Shown: positions 12,029 through 24,335, numbered from the stretch's first letter. The stretch is 64,000 nucleotides of DNA from Cladopsammia gracilis (GCA_022457155.1 JAJGOT010000047.1:1446001-1510000); one strand, 5' to 3'. Numbers and translations: made by a program. The notes: generated by a model not told the origin, from the letters alone.

Positions 12029-13099
12029 ATGTCAACCGTTGCCACAGTTTCTACAGTTGCCGCTTGGAAACGCGAGCTCGAGAAGAACCTTAAAATTACT
12101 TCCGCCCTGCCTGCAGTGATCAAAGGCGGATTCCAAGAGGCAGAGAGGCTTTTTAAAACCCAAACTGTCAGAGGTCATGCAAAAGTGACATTGCGAAAGG
12201 GTGCAATTTTCCGTTTCATGGACGAAATTCCAAAAGAAATTGTCCTTCTTCAGTTTGACCCTAACTTCAAGTCAGACGAAGTTGTTTGCCGTCATCATCC
12301 GTGCAGAAACACGAATCTAAAAGCTGCAAAGCGCAGAAAGGGCGTGAAACGAGATCTGTACCTTTGTCTAAATCATCGAGAGCTGTTGGAAAGCCAAGTT
12401 TGTAAGGCCATGGAGAAGAAAAATGTACAGTTTCCTTCAAGGGAGGTCGCCACAGAGTCAAATCATTTTGAGGGCTACACTGAAATTATCAGTCTTCTGG
12501 ATGGAGCTTTTCACGAAGCAAGAAAGTTTCCTACCATGAGGACATCATCCCGGATTGTTGAAGAAGCGATCTTGAATGTGCGAAATTTTTTGATCATAAC
12601 TAGCACAGTGATCAACCCTGATTTTGAGAACCTGGCAGTCGCCCTGCATGCTGTTATCCCAGTTCTGCTGCTTGTTTTACAGAGCCAAGAAGACCTTGAG
12701 AATATATTGCAGAGCCGTCTTTCCCTGCTAAAAGAAGTCATAGAGATTGTTCTCCAAGCCTTCGGGGTCATCTTTACATGGGTCCCACTTAAAAACCCAG
12801 GGACCATCGTAGGTTTTGCCCTAGGAGGGTCCATTGGTGCTGCCGGTTTGGCACTTGGGAAAGCAACTGGGGCTGCGGGAGTTGCTGTGGGGATGTGCCT
12901 GGGGAGCCTTCTTGGAAGCGGTGCTTATCTCTTGCATAGAGAAAAGAAGGATCAACAGAGCCTGGAAAGAGCCAGACGGGAATGGCTGCAAGCTGGAAAT
13001 GCCAATGAAAACCAAGGTGCAGACAACAGAGAACCGCCAGTGATGTTTGGTTTTTCTGGAGATGACTGGGGTCAACTAAACATGTACATCCTACTTTAG
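12029..13099 (+). CDS. Uncharacterised Cys/His and glycine-zipper protein, copy B (intact)
   Basis: A 356-codon intronless open frame from ATG at 12029 to TAG at 13097. I do not recognise the family. It has a basic, mostly helical N-terminus and a conserved C87-x4-C92-x20-C113-x2-H116 arrangement that could bind zinc. A middle region follows (FEGYTEIISLLDGAFHEARK, conserved in all copies). A hydrophobic helix is next, then a Gly/Ala-rich stretch at about residues 262-304 with regularly spaced glycines (GFALGGSIGAAGLALG...). This is a glycine zipper, a pattern seen in membrane-packing helices. The C-terminus is polar and ends in an acidic, aromatic motif (FGFSGDDWG). No signal peptide is seen. 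A stop just upstream (12012-12014) rules out the longer N-terminus seen in copies A and C. AATAAA lies at 13344. Membrane association is inference. Confidence 0.7.
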   Translation: MSTVATVSTVAAWKRELEKNLKITSALPAVIKGGFQEAERLFKTQTVRGHAKVTLRKGAIFRFMDEIPKEIVLLQFDPNFKSDEVVCRHHPCRNTNLKAAKRRKGVKRDLYLCLNHRELLESQVCKAMEKKNVQFPSREVATESNHFEGYTEIISLLDGAFHEARKFPTMRTSSRIVEEAILNVRNFLIITSTVINPDFENLAVALHAVIPVLLLVLQSQEDLENILQSRLSLLKEVIEIVLQAFGVIFTWVPLKNPGTIVGFALGGSIGAAGLALGKATGAAGVAVGMCLGSLLGSGAYLLHREKKDQQSLERARREWLQAGNANENQGADNREPPVMFGFSGDDWGQLNMYILL

Positions 13100-14925
13100 C
13101 TTACTTTTAGAGACCTTTAGGTTGGTTCTGCTATTGGATGACCGGAGGACTGGTCAACAACACTATTGGTACGAGTCAGGTGTAGGCTAATAAGTCTAGA
13201 ATAAGTTAATTAATGTTTTTTTAAAATCTACATATTTCATAGTAACATTGATAATAATAATTGTAATTGATTTGCCTCCTGTAAACGTTTTATCCTAGCT
13301 GATCAAGATAAATGGTTATTACCCAGAACAGGAGCACATTCAAAATAAATGCATGTTTTGTGTTATTTAATTTTCTCTTTAGTTTTACAGTGCGGCGCCC
13401 AAGTGTGACCACTTTTAATTAATTCGCATTCTTACGTGCAATTATCCCATCAAATGAGAGAATTTTAAATTTATGCGCATTCTTTCGTGCAATAGCCAAT
13501 AAGAATTCAGAAGCCGAAGAAGATTGAACCAAAACAACTCAAACGAACAAGCGATGATGCGGGAACGTAAAAACATTTGTTTCAGAATGTTTCATGGCCT
13601 TTTACTTTCAACAATCTTTCAAGTCAAGTTTTCCGTTTGTAACTTTGAAATTCTCTGCTAGACTAAATTTGTAAATTTGTAACTCGCGGGAAAATAGTGC
13701 GCTTCGACATCCGCTCACCGCGCATTCTCGTCCCCAGAGCTCCACGTTTTTTTTTTTAAATTGCGTCTCGTGTAGCTCTGGTAACTGGTAACGGAAAAAA
13801 AATTGAATTTTTTGATTGGCCGTTTAAAAATGAATGCACGACAAGGTAAAAAAATTTAAGCCTCTACGCATAAGGTTTTACTTCCGGTTGAATTTCAAAT
13901 GTTGAAGTCCTATGACTACATCAACAAAACCAACGTTTTAATTTCAACGCATTCAACGACCAATGTCACCCAGTTTTGTTTGGTTTAGCAGGTAAAGATA
14001 CGGCTGCTAAATTTCAAAGTATAACGGGATCTGATTGTCGCTAAATATGAGAGATTCGTTTCCGAAAATAATCAGTATGTGTCTTGGAAGACGAAGCTAT
14101 AAGCGGCCCCTAATATAAAGAAGTATGTTCCTTGCAACGGGAACGAGTATTAATTAAAGGAGAGGCAGAAATCCTGAACAAAGCCCAAGGTTGAAAAGAA
14201 ATATTACCACTAGGTTACCCATTTTAAATAACAACAACAACGCTATCAGTAAGCAAGTAAGCAAGTTATATTTTATTTATAGGTAGTACTCTTTGCTACA
14301 ACTTGAAATACAAATTTAGGGAAACGAGGGTCACTCGAAGCCCAATTAAAATAACATGAAACGAATGCAAAACAAAAATTCCTCGATATTTCTTACCACT
14401 GTTCGATGAAATAAGCCTAATCAATGACCACAGCGTGTCCATCAACAAACTTAGCTGTCCCATCAACTGATTTGGTCGGATATGATAGCGTTCAGTGGCG
14501 AAACGATAGATACACAGCTCCCAAACGAAAGAAATCGGTTGACTTATCGAGTAATTTCCAATACCAATAGGCAAAATACAAAGACAGTCTTTCTTCTAAA
14601 TAACAGCAGCACGTAAAGCTTTTCTTCTTTCCTTTTTAGCGCGATGTTTTCCTGTAATTGTTAAGGTGTCTCCCACTTAGCACTTTTCAAGACTCAGCAC
14701 TTTTCAAGACTTAGAATTTGATGGGTCATTATAACCACTTTTTATCAGTTGATGCTACAATCACGATTACAAACGAATGCCCAATGATTGGTGAACACGT
14801 TGTTATCATTTTTGTGACACAATGTCACTATAGCAACAGTATAACGTGCTGAAAACACCCTTAATTTTAGCTTTAAGTGTTTATAACTCCAAAATAACTC
14901 GGTGAACCCCATTTTTTATTGTCGA
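13100..14925. other. No gene recognised
   Basis: AT-rich sequence holding the probable 3' untranslated region of copy B (poly(A) signal at 13344). A short GTAAGCAAGTAAGCAAG run before a TTTTATTTATAGG stretch (about 14249-14285) is reminiscent of the tail at 52161-52220. Nothing else stood out. Confidence 0.45.
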
Positions 14926-15094
14926 ATTTTGATCAGTAGGATAAGATGCAACTTTTGGCCAAAGTTTAAAAAAATTCTGTAGATGGGGTTCAGAGCCACC
15001 TTAAATTTTCGAAAATTTAAGGTGGCTCTAAATCCCACCTACAGAATTTTTTTAAACTTTGCCAAAAGTTGCATCTTATCCTGTTGATCAAAAT
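14926..15094. mobile_element. Near-perfect hairpin element
   Basis: Arms of about 80 bp start ATTTTGATCAG and end with the complement, meeting at ATTTTCGAAAAT near 15008. It abuts the left edge of duplicated block C (15092), so it may mark the duplication breakpoint. Confidence 0.75.
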
Positions 15095-17110
15095 CCACTC
15101 CACAGGCTCCCCTGGGCGGGGAAGTGAGCCATGACCATTTATTCATGAGAACATAGTTAATAGAACAAACTGGTTATGAAGCTCAACAAATTTCAAAACG
15201 AGTGTACAAAGCTGCTTTGTTTTATGTTGAACGAACCGTGACCGTGCACACTGTTTTGTTTAACGTGTGAGCCCAAATGTTTCTACTGGTCAGTTGCTCA
15301 TATGCATTTCAATACCTTTTGCCTTGTGTTTTGTGCACGGTCAAGGCAAACGAACAAAAGAAATGGAGAACAAAAACATATAACAAAGGACTGACAGAGT
15401 TTCATAACCAGTTTATTCTATTAACTATGATGAGAACAATCGACATACGTAGTTTGCTCTTCAGTTTTCCAGAACAAATGCATGCTTTGTGAAATCTTTC
15501 TTCGCGCAAATTTAAGCACTCGATTTTCTAGAATTTCACTTCTGTAATGTTCTGTAGAATCGAAGTTACGCATGTCAATAAATTGACACTCAAGTTTCCG
15601 GGAAAAGTCGGATGTTCTCATGCATGCATTGTTGAAAGAGAAAGGTCTGGAAACAATTGATCATTTGAAATGCACATTCCATATTCACCAAGTCACTATT
15701 ATAAAGCGTATTTTAACATTCATCTTTAGCTGATACATTTGAAATTCTTTCTTTTATTACATTCAGCAATTAACAGTACTAATTGGTACGGGAATATCGA
15801 AAAATTAATCTCACAAAAACAAAATACCAAATTATGAGAATGAAGTAGATGCATCATGTAAACATTTTCCATCACACTTCCTGTTTCGCCCACACATTCC
15901 AAGTAGAACATTCCAACATTCCAAGGAGAATAATCATTCTGCAATTAGATTTGCAACTTGTAAGAACAGCTCGTTCGCAACGATGAAAGATTCTCTATCA
16001 GATGAGAGGGAACTCTTGAAAGAGAAAGTTTTACTACCAGAAAAACCTGCAAATCAAGGAGCAAAGAAAAAGGTGCCAACCGGATTTTCTACAGTTACCA
16101 CATGGAAACGCGAGCTCAAGAAGAACCTTTAATAAAAGTACTGCGATCTGCCCACAGTGATCGAATCCGATTTCAAAGATGCGGAGAAGCTTTTTGAAGC
16201 AAAAACGGCCAAAGTGACTTTGCGAAATCCCACAATTTTTCGTTTCTCGAAAAACATTCCGGACGAAATTGTCCTACTTCAGTTTGATCCTAACTTCAAG
16301 TCAAATGAAGTCGTTTGCCGTCATCCTTCGTGCAAGAACAATAATCCACGAGTAGCGAAGCGCAGAAAAGATATCAAGCGAGATCTATACCTTTGCCCTA
16401 TTCATCAAGAGCTGTTGATAGACCGTATTTGTCTGACCATGGAGAAGGAAAATTTGAACTTTTCCTGAAGCGAATTCGCCACAGAGCCAGGTAGTTTTGA
16501 AGGCTACACTGCACTGATCGGTATACTGGAGGGAGCTTACCACGAAGCAAGAAAATTCCCTACTATAAGGAGCACATCCCGAATTGTCGAAGAAGCGATC
16601 CTGAATGTCAGAAACGTCTTGATCATAACCAGCACGGAGCTAAACCCAGAGAATGACAACTTGGCAGTCGCCCTACCTCCTGTTTTCCACATCTTGCAAC
16701 GTATTTTAGAGAACCCAGAAAGTGCTGAGAAATTTCGGCAGATATTAATTTCCGCGCTTAAAGAAGTCGTGGACACTGTCCTCTTCGCCTTAAGAGTCAT
16801 CTACACATGGGTCTCTCTTGCAAATCCAGGCACTAAAATAGGCATTGGTGCAGGTGGGTTCTTTGGTGCTGTTGGTTTCGCACTGGGACCATGCAGCAAC
16901 TGGCGCTGCTAGAGTTGCTGTTGGTGCTGCTGTGGGCGGGATATGTGGAGGATTTCTTGGAAGTGGAATTTACAAGCTGACTAAAGAGCGCATTGACCAA
17001 TTGAACGTTGCCAGAGTCAGCCAAGAATGGATGGCATGTGCAGACATACCACAGCAATGGATGATCAATTTTGAAGGGGATGAATCAGGTACATTGCAAG
17101 CTTGTGTCAC
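15092..17110 (+). repeat. Duplicated block, unit C (paired with 4267-6270)
   Basis: Near-identical to 4267-6270 from the CCACTCCACAGGCT sequence through the family gene. Differences are scattered substitutions and short indels. Confidence 0.85.
15153..15429. mobile_element. Palindromic element upstream of copy C
   Basis: The most intact member of the trio. Ends are ATAGTTAATAGAACAAACTG and the matching complement ending ATTAACTATG at 15429. The internal inverted pair is ACCGTGACCGTGCACA and TGTGCACGGTCAAGGC. Located about 550 bp upstream of the copy C start codon. Confidence 0.65.
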
Positions 17111-17129
17111 TCCTGCTCTGACTGACTAA
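15983..17129 (+). pseudogene. Glycine-zipper family protein, copy C (multiple lesions)
   Basis: Sister of copy A with the same 49-codon leader frame from ATG 15983 to the same TAA TAA (16130-16135). It carries two further lesions. One is a TGA at 16466-16468, where copy A has CGA. The other is a 4-nt insertion (ATGC, about 16891-16894) that shifts the frame in the glycine-zipper segment. It keeps the codons after ENP (ESAEKFRQ) that copy A has lost. The Cys/His motif (CRHPSC...LCPIHQELL) is intact. The shared double stop predates the A/C duplication; the other lesions came afterwards. Confidence 0.8.
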
Positions 17130-17530
17130 ATCGTTGCATCCACAGTGACTCATTGCATTGAGTAAATTGTAGCAGACATGTTGAGTAATTAATACTAATG
17201 GGTTTGAGTAAGTTTACTCAGATTGAGTTAACTTACTCAGCAGTATGAGTAAAAGTACTCAGCTATTGAGTACAATTAACTCAAATTTAGAGGTAAAACT
17301 ACTCAAGAGAAATGCATCCATACTGACTCTTTATTTTGAGTAAACTAGTCATTTACTCAAAAAATGAGTAAAAAGTACTCTATGTTTTGAGTAAAATGAA
17401 AACTTACTCAGACAGTGAGTTTAAATACAACTCAAGGTATTGAGTAAAAAATACACATGTATGTGAATGAAAAGCACTCTTAGTTTTGAGCAAATTACAA
17501 ATTTACTCATTCTGTCAACTTGTCATTAAA
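17130..17530. repeat. GAGTAA-rich array 1
   Basis: More than a dozen TTGAGTAAA, GAGTAAAAGTACTC and ACTCAA motifs occur in both orientations, so the array can form many small hairpins. A similar array is at 26640-26950, and scattered copies occur at 21585-21760. Probably the terminal part of a non-autonomous transposon family; ends not defined. Confidence 0.55.
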
Positions 17531-18085
17531 CAATAAAGTGATAACCTGACTGTCCTATACAAGTCTTTAAAGAACAGCAATTTCTACAGGTACATTCTGA
17601 TATCTAAAATTATATTTTTCTCTCATCTAAATTCAATGTTTTCAACGTAGTTAATATATGTTTGTCTTCTAAAGCTAAAATAGCACTGAAAATGGAGCAC
17701 AAAGCACTAAATGATTAAACCTAGACATTAACCCCTTCATGAAAAGCAAAAACACTTTTAACCATGAGGAACAAAGACGTTGGTTATTAATATTACTCTA
17801 ATTCTGGATTAAAGTGGCAGTGTCACAAGGATTTGGCATCATTTCAAAAAACAAAACATGTTTTTTATTAACAGAAACCGAAAAACAATGGTCCTGCTTT
17901 GTGATAAATTTATCATCCTGTTTTAGCTGGTTGATGAGTGTCTTTAGTCACAGACAATTACTGGATCTGAATGAAGTGCAACTTGAAAAAAGTTATCTGT
18001 AGGCTAACGTTTTTCATGTTCTCACATTTTAATTTCGAAAATAGGCTAGAACAGATCATGATTTGTTCCTCTTTCAACAATTGGT

Positions 18086-18417
18086 TAGCCTGCATGGCCG
18101 GTGTAAACGGGGATGGGGGAGGGGGCAGGAAAAAGGAGAGGGGGAGAAGGGAAGGAACGCCTGCTATAAGAACCGGGCAATTTGCCCACCGATTTCCTTG
18201 TAATTGAATTACGTCAACTGTCAATACGTCCACCAGTCAGAAACTAGCACGCGCTTTTATGCATGGATAACTTTACGCAGGAATTTACTATGTTTACCAC
18301 CCAGCACGAATGAGCCAATCAGAGTTTGCGGCTGCCAGCATCCGCAGAAATGAACAACTGGGGGTCTTCATTGTAGGCCTCCTTTCCCTCTCTCCCCGAC
18401 ACCTGCTACGCAGGCTA
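18086..18417. mobile_element. MITE with TAGCCTGC ends
   Basis: Starts TAGCCTGCATGGCCG and ends TGCTACGCAGGCTA, giving short terminal inverted repeats. The ends resemble those of the element at 27099-27276 (TAGCCTGTTCCAGG). I do not see an exact target duplication here. Confidence 0.55.
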
Positions 18418-18548
18418 GAATTGTTTGATTTCTTGTTCTTGGTGGTTTAGTATTATTTTGTAAATAAGTTAAGGTATTGTAGCATGGCTTTGACCAAAAA
18501 AGGCCAAACTCTCCATGACACTGCCCCTTTAAGATCATCTTTTAACTC

Positions 18549-18720
18549 TTTAACTCCCAAGAGTGCCAAAAATCAAAATTCTAGAAAAATCACAAATTCC
18601 ATTTTGTAAAAATAATATTGAAAAACAAAATGGTACCATGCAATGGTCACACCATAGGATTACTTTACCTGTCTTCTTTACATGTCTTCATTTCTTGACT
18701 CTGGCACTGAGAGGGTTAAA
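18549..18720. mobile_element. MITE with TTTAACTC ends
   Basis: Left end TTTAACTCCCAAGAGTGCCA and right end TGGCACTGAGAGGGTTAAA form imperfect inverted repeats. No coding capacity. Confidence 0.5.
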
Positions 18721-19577
18721 CAACTGGAGCTAGTTGATTTGCATGTAAATGTATAATAATTTTCTGTACATAGCTGTACATGTGTCAATCAAAATGGTCA
18801 TTTCAGCACTGTTCGCTGGCTATGCATGGCCTGTAATGATTTGGTTAAGATACATGTAAGACAGTGGTGAAGCAATTCACCCATAAAATGTGTTCAAAAA
18901 GAAAATACTTCCTGAAATAGAAACATCCACAAAGCACAAAAACTGTGAATTTCCTTTTAACATTTTCTGACAATGAGCAAATAATGATGGGCGAATCAGG
19001 ACAGGTGCATCATAACTGGTTAATCATGCTTGGCAAAAACGGTTCTGCATACCCCAATGAGATATTTATGGATGTTTTTTTTTTTTATTTCAGTTAGTCA
19101 GTATTAATTTTGCTCTGTGAACTCAGTTTATGTGTGAATTTCCTTCACAAAAATATATCTGATCATGGGCAGACCATGATGGGCAAATCATAGCCAGTGA
19201 ATTATGGTTTGAAAGACCTGGGTCTGCATGCTGCAGTTAAAACGGTTGTAACTGTACAGACCAGTTGTAAAGTGATTTTAACATATTACTAGTTTACTTG
19301 TAAACCGCCAGCAGTCTCTTTTCCTAAAATATATTTTTAGTGTGAGACGTATGCAAGCACACAAACAAATACGGTAGCTGCAAGAAGTGCAGACAGCAGG
19401 GGCAAAGAAGAAGAAGAAGGCCACTGTGATGGGTCCTTTGACCTACCAATTTACCAACTTTGACAAGTTTTTGAGAGCTGGCTCCTCTCACTTTGACTAT
19501 TTTCTTGATTGCAATACAAATCAACAGACAGCAATGAAGAAAGAAATTAACTACAGTACATGCAGAACCTCTACATG

Positions 19578-19755
19578 TACTAACGGCCACCTCTCTACAA
19601 CAGCCATGTTTTCTTGTCACGCCTTCTCATTCACTCACTCAAATCCTCTAATTGATAACCTCCCCATAACGGCCACCTCTCTACAAGGGCCATGTTTTCT
19701 TGTCCCGCCTTCTCATTCAAATCCTCTACATGTAATTGATAACCTCCCCATAATG
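19578..19755. repeat. Tandem repeat, about 90-bp unit
   Basis: Two imperfect tandem units containing AACGGCCACCTCTCTACAA, then GCCATGTTTTCTTGTC, then CGCCTTCTCATTCA, plus a third partial unit (AATGGCCACC). The long plus-strand frame across this region is a by-product of the repeat. Confidence 0.6.
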
Positions 19756-19930
19756 GCCACCAAATCCAAGTACCAAGTCCAATTTCAAATATCTTGTTGG
19801 ATTAACAAATTTGAGCATGAAAAGGTAAATAAACAATCAGTATTTTCAGTCTCTCAGAAACAGGAATTCAAGGAATAATGAAAATTTTACAGTCTATTAT
19901 TGATTTGTAATTGTTTAATTCAGAAATCAG

Positions 19931-19956
19931 CTTGTGTGTGTGTGTGTGTGTGTGTT
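19931..19956. repeat. TG dinucleotide microsatellite
   Basis: Uninterrupted run of about 12 TG units. Confidence 0.9.
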
Positions 19957-19989
19957 GGGGGAGGGGAAACTGCTGGCAGTCTATTATTA

Positions 19990-20390
19990 GGGACAGTTCA
20001 TTATTTATGGGGATGACCGGGTGAGTAAAAAAGTGACCGTAGAAATTTTTTTCTTCGTAACGACGGGCTTTTAGTTTTCTTTTTGGGCCAAAATGACTGG
20101 GGTTTGAAAATGTCTTAATTATACATGTAATATACGATGAACAATAATCCAGTTAGCTTTCTAAAAAATAATAGTTAGAAATGCAGTTGTACTGAGAAAT
20201 GTACATGTACCCCATTAAAATCTTTTGTCAAGTTTTATATTTTATTTGAATGGGCTTTGAAAAAAATAATTAATGATGCACCTAGACGGGCTTTGGAATT
20301 CTGACATGGTTTTATGATGGGCTTTAAAAAAATAACAAAAAGCTGTGTTACTTCCTGACCCGGTCATCCCCATAAATAATGAACCGTCCT
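19990..20390. mobile_element. MITE with TTA target duplication (PIF/Harbinger-like)
   Basis: Left end GGGACAGTTCATTATTTATG and right end CATAAATAATGAACCGTCC, with GGGATGACCGGGT and its complement just inside. Flanked by TTA at 19987-19989 and 20391-20393. A TTA duplication with GG-starting ends fits PIF/Harbinger insertion. No transposase inside. Confidence 0.65.
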
Positions 20391-23300
20391 TTAGTTCAAA
20401 TATACTGTACATGCCCTAAAAAATTCCATCCTGCAGAAGAAAAAAAGGTTACATACACTGTGAGTAAGTTTCCATATAATAATACAGTGGAACCCTGTAA
20501 TAATCTAGCCACAAAAATCTGATCCTATAAATAATAGTAATTGGACTGAGGGTGAGTAAAATTCAGGGAGTAATCGGGTAAATGATTTCAAATCTGAAAG
20601 TTGAGCCTTTCTTCAAGGCCGGCAAGTGCTCTCAATCTTGAGTTTTCCCACCTAAATAATTTAATCTTCACACCACATTGTGCATTAATTTAATGTGGTG
20701 GATTCTTTGGTAAAGTCCAAATACCAGTACACAAACTGTACAGTGTTTTCCCTGTATCAAGCTACATCTTTACAGTATTTGTGAAAATTACCAGCATCTT
20801 ATGAACTACAGTGTATAATTTCTGATTTATGATGAAAGTGTACATGTGCAAACAATGTAAGGTGATGGAGTTACGCTGGAAATTTTCTGCACTGCATTCA
20901 GTTATGATAAAAAAAACAATTAATATGCTTTTGGCAGCTAAGTACAGTAAGCATTTCATAGAATCAAGTTATTGATTGCCCCTTTTCCAGCTACAGTATC
21001 ATACAATGTAAATATACAGGACTGTGCCCTTGCAGTTGCTGGTATCACAGGCTACAATGTACAATATACTAAGATATATTTACTACAAGTGTAATTTCTA
21101 AAACACAAAGTTAAATTGCTGGGCACCCTAGATTTAATTGCTGAGAGAATTTGAGCACCTATGGTCTTTATATTTACATGTATATATCAAGACTTTCTTA
21201 AGGAGATGCAATTATTATATGTGTACATGTACATTATAGTAGAATTTGATTTTTCCTGTTAAATAATTACATGTACAGTATGTACTGTATTTAAAGACAC
21301 TGTCAACAGGTTTACTCTGTCATGTGGAATGTCAACCAAAATCCACTGTTTATTACTTTTGACCTGTACTTACAATCATGTATATTTTTGGAAGAAATTG
21401 AAGGCTATCAAAATTGAGGCCAAGTTGAAGTGCTGTATACAACCTCCAAACAACTATTCATTCTCTCACTTAAGTTCAGTTATTAATTCAACCAATCTGC
21501 ATTTCTTTTTTATGGAATGACATATCATCTTTAATTTGGCAAATAAAATTTATCACGTATAAATTCATGTTTCTCCACTTTGATGAGCGAGTAAAAGTCA
21601 ACTCAAAAGGGGTGTTAGTAAAGGGCAGTAAATACCACCCAATATAACAACAGAAACTGCATCAACATAAATTTATACTGCCTTGTCCTGGCCTCATAGT
21701 TCTCACTGACAAGCGTTGAGTTACACTTGAGTGAGTTATTAAGTAAAAGGCAGCGAATGCAACCTTACTCAATAGCTGGGTTACAGCACGATAAGACCAA
21801 AACTCAGGCTCCAAACATGCCATTGAAAGATTCACTTATGAATTCTAAAATTTCTTGCTTGATGTCTACAAGAATTATATACTTCTTTTCAATAACATTT
21901 TTTGTTTATTACGTCAATTACTTGTCATGTTTTGTTATATTTTAAAGCTGAGTCACCAAAAATGCACTGCACGCACAGAGGGTGAAATCTGTCATTTTTG
22001 ATGACATTGAAATTACCGAACATTGTACATAGTGAATCAGAATCTTACTGCATCATCCCAAGTTGTGTACGGTGTAATTGGAAGTCTGTAACTGTTATCG
22101 TAGCTTTTTTCAATTATTAGTCAGTTTGAAAAATTTTTTCGCAGTTTTGTGCTATCAGTGGACAAGGATTTGACATCCAAAGTCAATGGTCTTATGCTCA
22201 TATGGTTTCCTAAGCATGGATGACCAATGGCCCCAGCAAATAAAAAGAAAATAATACTGTAAAATCAGCATCACTTGAACAGAATTACAAGATTAAGGAA
22301 TATTATAATTTAAGCTTTAGTTTCTTATAAACTTATTTATTTAAATGAGCAGGCTGAAATTGGTTCTGTCCTGGCCAGTGTACCGATATACAAAGACAAA
22401 AACAATATTAAACAATAGACTACACAGAATACAATCGGCCAGACTGTGAATCCACCAAGACAGAACCATGAAATTCGCAGAAAATCTTCGGTGTAGGCAA
22501 ACAAAAATAATATTTCAACTGGTTTATATAATTACATTTTTAACGTAAGCTTACTTACCTTTGGGATCGCATGGGCAGTAAGAATGAAGCGCTTGAATTG
22601 GTGGCTTTGAAGAAGCCAACATGGCGGACAAATGGACTTTGACGATGCTTGTACGATGGAAGCAATCGTATGCATAGCGATTGTTGATATGTCGTAAAAA
22701 CATTGCATACAGCTTATTTAGAAAACGTGGAACGAGAAAAAGGCTCAGATCACAAGCTGTCCTTTCAAAGAATGTGAAGTTTTAGCGCTGAAAACGAGCG
22801 GCAAGATACACTGTACGTGGAACGGTTCGTTGAAAGACGCGCCAAAATCACGAACTGCCCGCCGGGAATGACTCTCTTTGCGCATGATCAATTCGCACCC
22901 AAGACCTCTCGGTTGAGCGGCCCAGTGGAAAAATTGCTTCGATTTTCACCATTATTTTTTAACAGTTCACTTACAGCTTTACGAATTTATCAAGGCATTT
23001 CTTTTGAGCCTCTTGTTATTTGGAAATTCGTATTCCTATTTCCGTTCCAGGTAAATCCAGGCTTTAAAAACACCTCTTCAATTTGAGTTGTTTTGGCAAA
23101 TAATTGCTGCCGGCTGGCAGTCTACTAATCGTGTAGAATCGAGAATTGAGAATTCTGTCCTTCTGTCTGTCTCGGTTTTCCGAAAGTAACAATAAATTGT
23201 TTGAGAACCAATCAAAAGTGGAGGACGATCGACTACGAAACCGTCGGCAGTCTCGGGATAGCCTCGGCATCCAATCAAAACAAAGTGATGACAAGCCGAC

Positions 23301-23542
23301 TCGAGCATGCATAGATGCACGATTTAAAACATATTTGTTTCGACGCCATTTTCGACTGGTTCAAGGTTTTTCTGCTATCCATTCGACTTGGTTAATGTCT
23401 AAAAGTACGTTGGAAATCAGTTAAACATGGACAAAGGTTCTTCTCAGGGCCAACATAGTGTGAGCAGTCTAACAAAGACGCGCGTTAACCTTCCAAAACA
23501 AGAAGACACAGCATAGCTTGCGTGCGAGATCGCACTGTGTCA
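20391..23542. other. No gene recognised
   Basis: Noncoding AT-rich DNA rich in short ACATGTA-type motifs. A GAGTAA-like cluster lies at 21585-21760. A short frame starting ATGGCGGACAAATGG at 22621 ends after 18 codons and cannot be called a gene. No domains were seen on either strand. Confidence 0.45.
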
Positions 23543-23940
23543 AAACGGCCCGGAGCTAGCCGTCGAAGAAAATCAAAATCATACACTTTCCAAGCGGTCG
23601 ATATTCGTATCAACATTTTGCCGTGCCAGCCAGAAACCGTCCTGCTGATTGCCTCTTTCTGATTGGTCACCGTTAAACAATAACCGATTCAAAATACGTA
23701 CCGAGGGTGGGGAGCCATAGGCACGAGTCTGGTGAGTAAACGGTTCGACCTTACGAAAATGCCTATGGCTCCCCACCCTCGGTACGTATTTTGAATCGGT
23801 TATTGTTTAACGGCGACCAATCAGAAAGAGGCAATCAGCAGGACGGTTTCTGGCTGGCACGGCAAAATGTTGATACGAATATCGACCGCTTGGAAGGTGT
23901 GGGATTTTGATTTTCTTCGACGGCTAGCTCCGGGCCGTTT
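23543..23940. mobile_element. Large near-perfect palindrome
   Basis: Arms of about 185 bp run from AAACGGCCCGGAGCTAGCC at the left to the complement at 23940, meeting around 23730-23760. The right arm differs by only a few bases. This is a fold-back element or an inverted duplication. Reading frames inside appear in both orientations and are by-products. Confidence 0.8.
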
Positions 23941-23989
23941 GGACGGATTTTCGATCGAGAGGTACGAGAAGAAGCGTGAATCTTTGGGC

Positions 23990-24335
23990 CTTTCTGTTGC
24001 GTGGTTTGAAAGCCGAGCGATGCGATTTTATGTGAAAAAATCGCCTCGGCGCTGGAGCCGTTCAAAAATCTCTTTCCACCCTTGTCTTTCTCTTAGACGC
24101 ACAGTCAACGGCGAACTCAAAATCCTTCAAAATCGCTCAAAAATCACTTTTACGGCAAAAGGACGACAACACACAACAAATAAGGTAATTTAACATTTAT
24201 TTAGCGTTGATCAGTACATACATTTGGCGATACGTCGTCATAATATGAAATTTAGGTAAATCCCATACATTTCCTATAAAATTACAAACGGTCATTATGT
24301 TACACAAACAGATTGTATGGGCTCCCTGTGGAGTG
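23990..24335. repeat. Dispersed repeat related to 48590-48895
   Basis: Shares with 48590-48895 the stretches CTCGGCGCTGGAG, CCCTTGTCTTTCTC, ACACCACACAAC-like and CCCATACATTTCCTCTAAA-like sequence, and GTATGGGCTCCCTGTG. Order and spacing are similar but divergence is considerable. Confidence 0.5.

Noticed and set aside
18077..18426. 9-bp target duplication around 18086-18417
   Set aside because: ACAATTGGT and GAATTGTTT do not match well enough to claim.
19387..19878. 163-codon open frame
   Set aside because: It runs through a tandem repeat and has no conserved domain or plausible composition.
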